Part shown: in pieces, positions 1-7,702 of the stretch | How positions within the stretch are numbered: position 1 is the stretch's first letter | Layout of the letters: each line of letters starts with the position of its first letter | DNA from: an uncultured Lachnospiraceae bacterium | GTDB taxonomy: Bacteria; Bacillota; Clostridia; Lachnospirales; Lachnospiraceae | Direction of reading: 5' to 3' | Length of the DNA: 64,000 nt | Assembly (NCBI GenBank): GCA_910577735.1 | Contig: CAJTOO010000006.1 | Location: forward strand, 1 to 64,000 | The notes under the pieces: model-generated | Databases searched by the model: none | The model's input: the letters and a program-made list of their open reading frames with translations, nothing else | Told to the model about the DNA's origin: nothing | Program-made: the position numbers and the translations under genes

Positions 1-1
1 G

Positions 2-766
2 GCGCAGAAATTCATTGATGAGAAGACGAATGAGATACCGGCAGCGCAGGAACTGCTGCGGCTCATGGACCTGCGGGATATGATAGTGACGGCAGATGCC
101 ATGAACTGCCAGAAAGAGACCGCAGCAGCGATCATTTTGGGGAAAGGGGACTATGTCCTTGCGCTGAAAGGGAACCAGCAGCTGTTCTATGAGGAAGTCA
201 GGAATTATTTTGAGGAGGGTATGCTGGAAAGGCTGAAAGAGAAAGAAAGTAGTTATAAAAAGACGGTGGAGCCGGAACATGGCGGAAGCGCAGTCCGGGA
301 ATACTATATCACGGAGGACACAGGCTGGTACAGCGAGCGTGAAAAGTGGAAGAAGCTCAGGAGTTTTGGAATGGTGCATAAGATCCTGAAGAAAGCGGAT
401 GGGACCAGGGAAGAGGAATACCGGTATTACATATGCAGCATAGGGGAAGATGCGGATGAATTTGAACGTGCAGCGAGAGGCCACTGGGGAGTGGAGGTGA
501 AGCTCCACTGGCACCTGGATTTCACTTTTAAAGATGATAAGAATACAAGCATGGGGAAGACAAGCGCAAAGAACCTGCAGATCATGAAGAAGATCGCACT
601 GGCCATCCTTGGGCTGGTGAAAGAAAGCTATAAGATAAGTATGAAGCGAATCCGGTATGAACTGTCTCTGGATTATGAGAACGAGATAGAAAAGATGCTT
701 TCCATGCTGGATGTGGACACAATAAAAGGGACATTGGAATCAAAAGGGAGGTCTCCCGTACAATAG
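2..766 (+). mobile_element. ISAs1-family transposase, 3' part (left end cut by window)
   Basis: This is the C-terminal 254 residues of a DDE transposase; the reading frame is open to the left window edge, so the start lies outside. The motif TADAMNCQKE followed by YVLALKGNQ is the conserved DDE-domain stretch of ISAs1 transposases and carries a catalytic Asp. HWGVEVKLHWHLD with the following NTSMGK is the conserved C-terminal block with the catalytic Glu. The frame ends normally at a TAG, so this part looks intact. I could not recognise a terminal inverted repeat in the 200 bases downstream, so the right end of the element is not placed. Family assignment is from recalled motifs and is fairly sure; whether the whole element is active cannot be judged here. 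Confidence 0.85.
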
Positions 767-890
767 ATCATTTCTTTATATTTTACAGATGGCACCTCAA
801 TGGTGTTGCGGTGCATAACAGTTTATAAGTTTAACCTGGCGGGAAAAGGAGAATTGTTGCTTTCAGCAGGGGAGTTTGGTATGATAAATG

Positions 891-919
891 ATGAAAAGGG
901 CTCAGACCTGTGGTATACT
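891..919 (+). promoter_or_regulatory. Candidate sigma-A promoter for the GGDEF gene
   Basis: ATGAAA (891-896) and TATACT (914-919) are separated by 17 bases. The -10 box is good (5/6) and the -35 box is weak (4/6). It lies 75 bases upstream of the chosen GGDEF start. Seen by eye only. Confidence 0.4.
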
Positions 920-994
920 GTAATCGATATTTGAAAAGTATTTCTTGAGAAATCACAGGTGGGGATGGAATCCGGTTTAAGAGGAGGACATACG

Positions 995-1570
995 ATGAAA
1001 AAGATACTGTGGCATCATAGGAGGTCACAGAGCATGCAGCAAAGGGAGCCTGCACGTTATGCAGGACGATCATACAGTAAAAGAGAGTGTGATGCGCTGA
1101 CCGGCGTGGCAGATCAGAAATGCTTTCAGAAGATTGTGGACAGGGCGCTTGGTGAAGCAGGAGTACGAGGATGTCTTCTGATTCTGGATGTGGATCGGAT
1201 GCAGGAAATCAATGAACGCTTTGGCGTTGAAACAGGAGACAGGATCTTACAAGGCGTTGCTGCCATGTTACAGGAAAATTTCAGAAGCTGTGACGGGATA
1301 GGAAGGCTGGAGGAAGATGAATTTGGACTCTGGATAGAGGGACTGTCTGCAGAACACGTGAGCGGTATCCGCAAGCGGATTGCCCACCTGAATGACCGGC
1401 TGATGCATATGGAAGAGAATCTGCCGGTTGTCACACTGAGTGCCGGGGCAGCGCTCGGCGAGGCAGGCGAGGATTTTACATGTCTGTACAGGCGTGCCAG
1501 GGAAGTGCTCTGCCGGGTTAAGGAGCGGGGACGGTGCGGCTGTGAGATTTATGAAAAAAGAGTTTTTTGA
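995..1570 (+). CDS. Stand-alone GGDEF-domain protein with degenerate active site
   Basis: A 191-residue soluble protein consisting of a short basic N-terminus (about 35 residues) and one GGDEF domain, beginning at DALTGVADQ. GGDEF domains make c-di-GMP from two GTP. Here the signature reads EEDEF instead of GGDEF/GGEEF, so the two glycines that accommodate GTP are replaced by glutamates. The first metal-binding Asp (LDVDRM) is kept, and an RxxD inhibitory-site motif (RSCD) stands exactly five residues before the signature. A product-binding rather than product-making role is the likely reading (inference). I chose the ATG at 995 because gaggagg (981-987) is an ideal Shine-Dalgarno; a GTG 36 bases upstream lacks one. 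No sensory domain or membrane segment is visible. It stands between the transposase end and the PurF-like gene. Confidence 0.82.
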   Translation: MKKILWHHRRSQSMQQREPARYAGRSYSKRECDALTGVADQKCFQKIVDRALGEAGVRGCLLILDVDRMQEINERFGVETGDRILQGVAAMLQENFRSCDGIGRLEEDEFGLWIEGLSAEHVSGIRKRIAHLNDRLMHMEENLPVVTLSAGAALGEAGEDFTCLYRRAREVLCRVKERGRCGCEIYEKRVF

Positions 1571-1637
1571 CACAGATATACAATAAAAGCAGTATAAGAA
1601 ACAGGACAAGAAACCATATTAGAGACAGGAGGACATC

Positions 1638-3044
1638 ATGGGCGGTTTTTTTGGAGTGGCATCAAAGGAGAATTGTATTTTCGACTTGTTTTTTGGGACT
1701 GACTACCATTCCCATCTGGGAACCAGACGTGCCGGTATGGCGCTTTACAGTAAGGAGGAAGGGTTTGACCGGGCTATCCACAATATCGAGAATACACCTT
1801 TTCGCACCAAGTTTGATAAAGATGTTAATACCATGCACGGTACCTTGGGAATCGGGTGTATTTCCGACTATGAGCCGCAGCCGCTGATCATCCGTTCTCA
1901 TCATGGTACGTATGCCATCACCACGGTAGGTAAGATCAATAATAAAGATGAGATTGTGGCAGAGATTTTTAAGAATGGCAGGGGACATTTCCTGGAGATG
2001 AGTGGGGGAGATATCAATGCCACGGAATTGGTAGCAGCTGTTATCAATCAAAAGGATAATCTGATTGAGGGCATTCAGTACGTGCAGGAACTGATTGACG
2101 GTTCCATGACAATGCTGCTCATGACAGCGAAGGGAATCTATGCGGCGAGAGACCGCTATGGACGTACGCCGGTGACCATCGGCAGGAAAGAGAATGCAAC
2201 CTGTATTTCTTTTGAGAGTTTTGCATATCTGAATCTGGGTTATACGCCGGAGCGGGAATTGGGTCCGGGAGAGATTGTGGTAGTGACGCCGGAAGGGGTT
2301 AAAACACTGGTTGCACCGGGAACGGATATGAAAATCTGTACGTTCCTCTGGATATACTATGGATATCCGACTTCTTCTTATGAGGGCGTGAGCGTGGAAG
2401 AGATGCGTTACCGCTGCGGCGCCATGCTGGCCAAAAGAGATGATGCCAGTCCGGATATTGTGGCAGGGGTGCCGGACTCTGGCATAGCGCATGCCATCGG
2501 TTACGCCAATGAATCAGGGATTCCTTTTTCCAGGCCCTTTATCAAATATACGCCTACCTGGCCCAGGTCGTTCATGCCCACAATACAGAGTAAGCGTGAC
2601 CTGATTGCGAAAATGAAGCTGATTCCGGTGCATGATCTGATCAAGGATCGTTCCCTGCTTTTGATTGACGATTCCATTGTGCGGGGTACACAGCTGCGGG
2701 AGACGACAGAGTTCCTTTATCAGAGCGGTGCCAAGGAGGTACATATCCGGCCAGCCTGTCCGCCGCTTCTTTTTGGCTGTAAATATCTGAATTTTTCACG
2801 TTCCAGTTCGGAAATGGAGCTGATTGCCCGCCGGGTGATCAAAGAGCTGGAGGGGGATAATAAATACCCGAATCTTTCCGTTTATGCAGACCCGGAGAGC
2901 TCTGAGTACAGGGAGATGCTTAATCAGATCAGGGAAAAGCTTAATTTTACCTCTCTACGTTATCATCGCCTGGATGATATGATAGCTTCGGTTGGAATCG
3001 ATAAGTGCAAGTTGTGTACGTATTGCTGGGATGGCCGGGAATGA
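1638..3044 (+). CDS. PurF-like phosphoribosyltransferase lacking the glutaminase nucleophile
   Basis: 468 residues covering the two-domain architecture of glutamine PRPP amidotransferase (PurF), the first enzyme of purine synthesis. The C-terminal phosphoribosyltransferase half is well conserved: LLLIDDSIVRGTQ (about residues 340-352) is the PRPP-binding loop, and the SFMPTIQSKRD region before it matches the flexible loop. The N-terminal Ntn-hydrolase half is altered. PurF begins Met-Cys, with the Cys as glutamine nucleophile; here the start is MGGFFGVAS, so the Cys is Gly. The RYxT and NG motifs expected near residues 75-105 read HGTLGIG and VGKINN. Two cysteine clusters (CPPLLFGC and the C-terminal CKLCTYC) could serve an Fe-S site, as in Bacillus-type PurF, but this is a guess. 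It has a good ribosome site (aggagga). It may use ammonia, serve another pathway or be regulatory; it is probably a paralogue, not the housekeeping PurF. Confidence 0.8.
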   Translation: MGGFFGVASKENCIFDLFFGTDYHSHLGTRRAGMALYSKEEGFDRAIHNIENTPFRTKFDKDVNTMHGTLGIGCISDYEPQPLIIRSHHGTYAITTVGKINNKDEIVAEIFKNGRGHFLEMSGGDINATELVAAVINQKDNLIEGIQYVQELIDGSMTMLLMTAKGIYAARDRYGRTPVTIGRKENATCISFESFAYLNLGYTPERELGPGEIVVVTPEGVKTLVAPGTDMKICTFLWIYYGYPTSSYEGVSVEEMRYRCGAMLAKRDDASPDIVAGVPDSGIAHAIGYANESGIPFSRPFIKYTPTWPRSFMPTIQSKRDLIAKMKLIPVHDLIKDRSLLLIDDSIVRGTQLRETTEFLYQSGAKEVHIRPACPPLLFGCKYLNFSRSSSEMELIARRVIKELEGDNKYPNLSVYADPESSEYREMLNQIREKLNFTSLRYHRLDDMIASVGIDKCKLCTYCWDGRE

Positions 3045-3063
3045 TAAATCTTTCCACAAAGCA

Positions 3064-3092
3064 TTGACGGCGGTTTCCGGACTGATTATAAT
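3064..3092 (+). promoter_or_regulatory. Sigma-A promoter of the Mn-riboswitch transcript
   Basis: TTGACG (3064-3069), a 17-base spacer and TATAAT (3087-3092). This near-consensus promoter places the transcription start just before the 5' strand of the riboswitch P1 stem at 3104. Confidence 0.8.
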
Positions 3093-3103
3093 GGAATACT
3101 ATA

Positions 3104-3239
3104 ATATATGAGGGAGTAGTCGGCGCCGGGGATGCAGGCGCGATATGCCAACATGCTGATGGAAGCCGGTATCAGGCTTACGTCTGGTATATCAGATAGT
3201 TAACGACATGGTTTGCTGTTATTGATGAGACTCATGTAT
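3104..3239 (+). ncRNA. yybP-ykoY manganese riboswitch aptamer
   Basis: The 5' strand AUAUAUGAG is followed directly by GGAGUAG (3113-3119), the hallmark of the yybP-ykoY class, and the 3' side ends GAGA then CUCAUGUAU (3231-3239). These arms pair over nine base pairs with one G-U. yybP-ykoY RNAs bind Mn2+ and usually turn on manganese-export genes. The downstream gene is a GDT1-family transporter, a classical target, which supports the call independently. A terminator-like hairpin follows at 3276, so the expression platform is probably transcriptional, with Mn2+ favouring read-through. I identified the conserved ends and P1 but did not fold the internal helices fully. Confidence 0.83.
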
Positions 3240-3275
3240 AGCAGAGTGCTGTACGTGTGTCTTGCGTGAATTTAC

Positions 3276-3308
3276 AAGGATGGATACCGTATAGTATCTG
3301 TCCTTTTT
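3276..3308 (+). terminator. Riboswitch-controlled intrinsic terminator
   Basis: AAGGATGGATAC pairs with GTATCTGTCCTT (12 pairs, two of them G-U) around a six-base loop and is followed by a run of six T. It sits 36 bases after the riboswitch P1 and about 90 bases before the transporter start, as expected for an expression platform. Confidence 0.85.
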
Positions 3309-3398
3309 TGTATAGGAAATCGGGGTGATTTCCCTGGCTTTCCTATCAAAATATGAAAGCATGGTACCACAGATAAAAAGAACAGGAGAGAGGAAGAC

Positions 3399-4112
3399 AT
3401 GATTATTTTTGTGACAGTACTGGCAACGATTTTTATTGCAGAGATGGGAGATAAGACCCAGCTGCTCTTAGTGGCGATGGCGGGCAAATATAAAATTTCC
3501 CATATTCTGACGGGCACCTGGCTTGCTACGGCAGTCTTAAACCTTCTGGCGGTGGGAGTAGGTGCAGCGCTGGGCAGCTATCTGGATATGCGGCTCATCA
3601 AACTGGCAGCGGCATTTGCCTTTTTTGGGTTTGCCTATAGTACCATCAGGGGAGATGAGGGGGAAGAAGAGGAGAAAGAGGTAAAGCATCGTTTTGGTCC
3701 TGTGGTTGGCATCTTTCTATCCTTTTTTATTGGGGAACTGGGAGACAAGACGCAGTTGTCTGCGATAACCCTGGCAGCGGCGTACACGGATCAAAGTTTC
3801 AGTAATGCATGTTATGTATTTATGGGATGTACACTGGGGCTGATTCTGGCAGACTTTATTGGGTTGATTGTGGGCGTGTTCCTGAAGAGTAAAATGCCGG
3901 CAGGGATTCTCAATAAGCTCTCTTTTGCAATCTTTGCCTTCTTCGGTGCGGCCAGTCTGCGGGAGGCTTTGGGTCTGATCTTCGGGGATGGCAGCCGGCA
4001 GTCGATGGCGCTTTGGGTGATAGGGACAGCAGCGTTTGTGGCTGTCTGTGGATTGGCAGTTTATAGAAGAGGACGGATCCGGCACCGGAAAAGTAATCCG
4101 GATAAGGGATGA
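3399..4112 (+). CDS. GDT1/TMEM165 (UPF0016) family Mn2+/cation exporter
   Basis: A 237-residue polytopic membrane protein made of two homologous three-helix halves. Each half carries the family motif E-x-G-D-K-T-Q: EMGDKTQ near residue 15 and ELGDKTQ near residue 113. These acidic motifs form the cation path in GDT1-type Mn2+/Ca2+ exporters. A charged loop (EGEEEEKE) links the halves and the C-terminus is basic. The upstream Mn2+ riboswitch strongly suggests manganese detoxification by export. The start ATG at 3399 has a purine-rich gagagagg site. The gene appears to be a single-gene transcription unit; the next gene lies 170 bases downstream. Confidence 0.88.
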   Translation: MIIFVTVLATIFIAEMGDKTQLLLVAMAGKYKISHILTGTWLATAVLNLLAVGVGAALGSYLDMRLIKLAAAFAFFGFAYSTIRGDEGEEEEKEVKHRFGPVVGIFLSFFIGELGDKTQLSAITLAAAYTDQSFSNACYVFMGCTLGLILADFIGLIVGVFLKSKMPAGILNKLSFAIFAFFGAASLREALGLIFGDGSRQSMALWVIGTAAFVAVCGLAVYRRGRIRHRKSNPDKG

Positions 4113-4113
4113 G

Positions 4114-4142
4114 TTGACCGGACAAAAGAACGCTGTTATTTT
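4114..4142 (+). promoter_or_regulatory. Candidate promoter for the zinc-ribbon/TPM gene pair
   Basis: TTGACC (4114-4119), 17 bases, TATTTT (4137-4142). It has moderate boxes with optimal spacing and lies 140 bases upstream of the zinc-ribbon gene. Weak support. Confidence 0.35.
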
Positions 4143-4285
4143 CCGCGGATATCTGGTAAAATAATGTGTGAGCGCGTGGAGAGGGGTTCTAAAGTTTAGC
4201 AGCAAAGGGTGCTTTGCAAAGAGGAGCTATCACACGGGAGAGCGCCCAAAGTGCGGGTCAGTATAAAATAACAGGGGGAGATGCA

Positions 4286-5269
4286 ATGCTATTTAAGTGT
4301 AAAAACTGCGGCGGCAACGTGGTGTATGAGCCGAATAAAGGGGTCATGTGCTGTCCTCATTGTGAGGGGAGAGACAGCGAGGAGAGGATAGACAACAGTT
4401 CCATGACGCAGTGTGTCAACTGTGGTGCGCCCATTGAAGTTAAGGATTATACCTCAGCCTGCCGGTGCGAACATTGTGGTAGTTATCTGATCTTGAATGA
4501 GCGTGTGGAAGGGGTGTACGAACCGCATTTGATTCTTCCTTTCTGCGTCTGTAAGGAGGCGGCCATCGGTTCCCTGGAATGGGAATTTTCTAACAGACTG
4601 TTTACGCCGTCGGACTTTATGTCTGCCAAGAGTCTGGAAAAGATGGAAGGAATCTATGTGCCCTTCTGGCTCTATGATTATCAGGCTGATTATGATTATG
4701 CGGGGGAAGGTATCAAGGTCAGGAGATGGACCAGCGGAGATACGGAGTACACAGAGACTTCTTATTATGAGGTGCTTCGCAAAATGGAAGTGGATTTTGA
4801 CAGGATTCCGGTGGATGCCTCTTATGCCATGGATGATTCCATCATGGACTTGATGGAGCCCTATGATTATCGCAGCCTAAAAGATTTTGAACCTAAATAT
4901 ATGTCCGGGTTTTATGGAGAGATTTATAACCAGAGTGCACCGGAGCTGGAAGGCAGGGCACAGGTCAAGGCCAGGACTTCCTCTCAGGAGATGATGCAGG
5001 CAACCTTCGGGGGATATGACAGGATGAGACCTTTCAGAAATGATCTGAACCTTTCACGAAACGGCATACATTATGCGCTGATGCCGGTATGGCAGTATCT
5101 TTATCATTACAAGGGCCAGACCTACCAGTATCACGTCAACGGCCAGACCGGGAAGGTGATCGGTAAGACGCCGGTTTCCAAAGCAAAAGTATTCTCCTAT
5201 GCAGCTTCTGTGCTGGCGGCAGTGACAGCGGCTGGTTATATGCTTGTGTGGGCGTTGGAAATCTTATAA
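4286..5269 (+). CDS. Zinc-ribbon protein with C-terminal membrane anchor
   Basis: 327 residues. Two CxxC-type zinc ribbons open the protein: CKNC...CPHC at residues 5-26 and CVNC...CEHC at about 43-63. A long soluble domain rich in Trp, Tyr and Asp follows, then one predicted C-terminal membrane segment of about 20 hydrophobic residues. The architecture matches the TFIIB-type zinc-ribbon proteins common in Clostridia, whose biochemical role is unknown to me. The ATG at 4286 is chosen because ggggg (4274-4278) is correctly spaced; upstream frame extension would need a TTG with no ribosome site. The next gene starts 10 bases after the stop, so the two are almost certainly co-transcribed and may act together at the membrane. 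Confidence 0.75.
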   Translation: MLFKCKNCGGNVVYEPNKGVMCCPHCEGRDSEERIDNSSMTQCVNCGAPIEVKDYTSACRCEHCGSYLILNERVEGVYEPHLILPFCVCKEAAIGSLEWEFSNRLFTPSDFMSAKSLEKMEGIYVPFWLYDYQADYDYAGEGIKVRRWTSGDTEYTETSYYEVLRKMEVDFDRIPVDASYAMDDSIMDLMEPYDYRSLKDFEPKYMSGFYGEIYNQSAPELEGRAQVKARTSSQEMMQATFGGYDRMRPFRNDLNLSRNGIHYALMPVWQYLYHYKGQTYQYHVNGQTGKVIGKTPVSKAKVFSYAASVLAAVTAAGYMLVWALEIL

Positions 5270-5279
5270 GGGGGAGCAT

Positions 5280-6158
5280 ATGAGAGAGTATTTTCGTTAC
5301 TTTAAGTGGATTTATGTGATTCTGGCTGTGTTGGCGGCTGCCGTAGCGGCCTTGAATCTCTGGCACTGGGGGATTGCCAAGGCGGCCAATTACAAGAGGA
5401 CCAATCAGGAATGCACCTTGGATGAGAGGGTGTTTGATTACGGGGATGTGCTGACGGATCAACAGGAGGAGAAGCTGCGCAAGCTGATTGCCAGGCGGGA
5501 AAAGCAGACGGGCTGCGATATCGTGTTGGTTACCCTGAATGAGTCCTTAAAGGCATATGCCAGGGAGATGGAACCGGGCGTGCCTTATGACCAGTTTGTG
5601 AGGGTCTATGCGGAACAGTTCTGGGAAGAAAACAGACTCGGCTATGACGAGCCGGACGGCGACGGTGTGATTCTTGTGGATAACTGGTTCCGGGAAGATG
5701 ATGGAAGCATCTATACCTGGTTTTGTACGACAGGAAAGGCTAAGGATGCTTACTCTGCGGTGCAGATAAACCATATTCTTGATAATGTGTACCGCCATGT
5801 GGAGAGTGATCCGTATCGGGCCTACAAGACCTATGTCAATGATTTCTATCACGATATGATGGGGATTAATATGTTTTCGGTCTATGTGCCGAGGTACATA
5901 CCATGGCTGATTGGAATGGTATCGGCTGTTATATTTATCTTCTGCAACTGGCGTTCCAAGAAAGGGAAAAAAACCACCACAGCGGTCACTTATGTGGCCG
6001 GCGGCAAGCCTGAGTTCCGGGTGCGGCAGGATCGGTTCATCAGAAAGACCGTGACACAGCGTAAGATTGAGAGGAGCAGCAGTGGCGGAGGCGGAAGCAG
6101 CGGCGGTGGAGGCGGTGGCGGAGGCGGCCATCACGGCGGCGGGGGTCACAGCCGCTGA
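5280..6158 (+). CDS. TPM-domain membrane protein (YgcG-like) with Gly/His-rich tail
   Basis: 292 residues. An N-terminal hydrophobic segment (about residues 9-30) is followed by a TPM domain starting at DYGDVLTDQQEEKL and including CDIVLVTLNES. A second membrane segment near PWLIGMVSAVIFIF comes next, then a short basic cytoplasmic stretch and a C-terminal Gly/Ser tail ending in HHGGGGHSR. TPM domains occur in membrane proteins of uncertain, possibly phosphatase-like or structural, function, and Gly-rich tails are typical of this group. The ATG at 5280 is preceded by aaggggga. The gene follows the zinc-ribbon gene closely, and a bidirectional terminator ends the unit. Function cannot be stated beyond the domain. 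Confidence 0.8.
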   Translation: MREYFRYFKWIYVILAVLAAAVAALNLWHWGIAKAANYKRTNQECTLDERVFDYGDVLTDQQEEKLRKLIARREKQTGCDIVLVTLNESLKAYAREMEPGVPYDQFVRVYAEQFWEENRLGYDEPDGDGVILVDNWFREDDGSIYTWFCTTGKAKDAYSAVQINHILDNVYRHVESDPYRAYKTYVNDFYHDMMGINMFSVYVPRYIPWLIGMVSAVIFIFCNWRSKKGKKTTTAVTYVAGGKPEFRVRQDRFIRKTVTQRKIERSSSGGGGSSGGGGGGGGGHHGGGGHSR

Positions 6159-6218
6159 TTGAGAAGAATACAATCTCGAACACTGCTTCTGAGTTTTGGA
6201 AAAGCAACTAAAAACAAA

Positions 6219-6256
6219 TAAAAAACAACCCACATGACGGTATGGGTTGTTTTTTA
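6219..6256. terminator. Bidirectional intrinsic terminator between TPM gene and rpsT
   Basis: AAAAACAACCCA (6221-6232) pairs with TGGGTTGTTTTT (6243-6254) around a 10-base loop. There are A residues before and T residues after, so it can stop transcription from both converging genes. Confidence 0.9.
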
Positions 6257-6301
6257 ATTCAACTTCATGTGGAGATAATTCCGCAGGGATTTTCTCCACA
6301 G

Positions 6302-6565
6302 TTATGCCATTTTGTTCACAGCAGTCGCAAGACGGGATACTTTCCTTGCGGATGTATTTTTGTGGTAAACACCCTTCTTGGTTGCCTTGTCAATAGCGGA
6401 AGTAGCAGCGAGCAGTGCGCTCTTTGCAGCCTCTTTATCATTTGCCTCGATGGCAGCATCCACTTTCTTGATAGCTGTCTTAACACCAGACTTGATAGCT
6501 TTGTTTCTGTCCGCTTTGGTCTTGTTTACCAGGATCCTCTTCTTTGCAGATTTGATATTAGCCAT
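6302..6565 (-). CDS. rpsT: 30S ribosomal protein S20
   Basis: 87 residues, highly basic, starting MANIKSAKKRI and rich in Lys/Ala helices, with the conserved KGVYHKNTSARKVSRL near the C-terminus. S20 binds 16S rRNA in the 30S subunit and is added early in assembly. The length is normal for the family. A strong ribosome site (ggaggtgt on the minus strand) precedes the ATG. It is the only protein gene on the minus strand that I accept here. It is divergent from gpr and convergent with the TPM gene. Confidence 0.97.
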   Translation of the reverse strand: MANIKSAKKRILVNKTKADRNKAIKSGVKTAIKKVDAAIEANDKEAAKSALLAATSAIDKATKKGVYHKNTSARKVSRLATAVNKMA

Positions 6566-6668
6566 AATTACACCTCCTATGCTCCTTCTGTCAGGATTGA
6601 CTGAATGTATTATAGACGTGTCTCATTAAAGCCGGACACGGACGTTTTAATGGAAACACACGTATATT

Positions 6669-6697
6669 ATATTAGTTTATGGGAATGGTGATGTCAA
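6669..6697 (-). promoter_or_regulatory. rpsT promoter
   Basis: On the minus strand TTGACA (6692-6697), a 17-base spacer and TAATAT (6669-6674). It lies about 105 bases upstream of the rpsT start, leaving a leader of roughly 95 bases. Confidence 0.65.
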
Positions 6698-6827
6698 TAC
6701 ATATTTTGTTTATTTTTGCAAAAAATAGAAAAGAAAATAGGCAAGTAAAAAGAAAACGCATATAAATATAACATAAGACGCTGCAGGCAGCAGTTTTATG
6801 GAAAGAGCGGGAAGGAAGGAGCAGGAT

Positions 6828-7694
6828 ATGAACAGCTGGTCAAATGTCAGGACGGACTTGGCGTTGGAAGCCAGAGAAGGTATTGGAGAGAAGGAGTCTG
6901 AACTACACGGGGTTATAGTAGAAGAGGAATATAATGAGGAAGCGGATGTGCATATTACCAGAGTTCTCATCGAGACCAAAAACGGTGCCAAGGCGCTGGG
7001 CAAACCGATGGGAACCTATATCACGCTGGAAGCACCGGCCATGACGGAACCGGAGGAAGATTATCATCAGGAAATTTCGGAAATCCTGGCTGCGCAGATT
7101 CGTAATATATTGCCGGATCCGGACAAGGAGCAGTCCATTCTGGTGGTGGGGCTTGGAAACCGTGAGGTGACAGCAGATTCGCTGGGGCCCAATGTGGCAG
7201 ATAATCTCTTTGTTAACAGACATATTGTGAAAGAGTATGGGAAGGTAGCCTACAATCGTTCCAAGATGCACCTGGTCAGCAGTTTAGTGCCGGGAGTCAT
7301 GGCCAAGACCGGTATGGAATCGGCAGAGATTATCAAAGGTGTCATTGGGGAGACCAAGCCAGATGTGGTGATCGTGATTGATGCACTGGCGGCCCGCTCC
7401 ACAAAACGCTTAAACCGTACCATACAGATCACCAATACCGGGATTCATCCGGGGTCCGGCGTAGGCAATCACAGAAATGCCATCACCCAGGAAAGTCTTC
7501 AGGTACCGGTATTGGCGCTGGGGGTGCCTACTGTGGTGGATGCGGCAACCATTGTGGGGGATGCCATGGGTGAGAGGCCGGCAACTTTAAAAGAACTGAA
7601 TAACATGTATGTGACGACCAAGGATGTAGATCAGCAGATTCAGCAGATCAGCCACATTCTCTGCGATGGGATCAACAAGGCGCTGATCTTCTAG
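6828..7694 (+). CDS. gpr: Germination protease (spore endopeptidase)
   Basis: 288 residues. Gpr cleaves small acid-soluble DNA-binding proteins when spores germinate and is made as a zymogen in the forespore. The N-terminus VRTDLALEAREG matches the Gpr start region. The nucleotide-binding-like core VGLGNREVTADSLGP and the following NLFVNRH block are the family signature, and the distal VLALGVPTVVDAATIV also matches. It is shorter than the Bacillus enzyme (about 370) but near the clostridial size. I prefer the ATG at 6828 (aagga at 6816-6820) to an ATG at 6798 that has no good ribosome site. spoIIP begins 8 bases after the stop, the usual clostridial gene order. I could not identify a convincing sigma-G promoter upstream. 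Confidence 0.92.
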   Translation: MNSWSNVRTDLALEAREGIGEKESELHGVIVEEEYNEEADVHITRVLIETKNGAKALGKPMGTYITLEAPAMTEPEEDYHQEISEILAAQIRNILPDPDKEQSILVVGLGNREVTADSLGPNVADNLFVNRHIVKEYGKVAYNRSKMHLVSSLVPGVMAKTGMESAEIIKGVIGETKPDVVIVIDALAARSTKRLNRTIQITNTGIHPGSGVGNHRNAITQESLQVPVLALGVPTVVDAATIVGDAMGERPATLKELNNMYVTTKDVDQQIQQISHILCDGINKALIF

Positions 7695-7702
7695 CGGGTG
7701 GC

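Noticed and set aside
767..860. Right terminal inverted repeat of the ISAs1-like element
   Set aside because: No convincing match could be read, and the left end is outside the window, so the boundary cannot be tested.
1662..2492. Minus-strand open frame opposite the PurF-like gene
   Set aside because: It lies entirely inside a well-supported gene with conserved motifs and has no recognisable product.
6798..6827. Upstream ATG as gpr start
   Set aside because: It has no ribosome site, whereas the ATG at 6828 has aagga at correct spacing and fits the family start.
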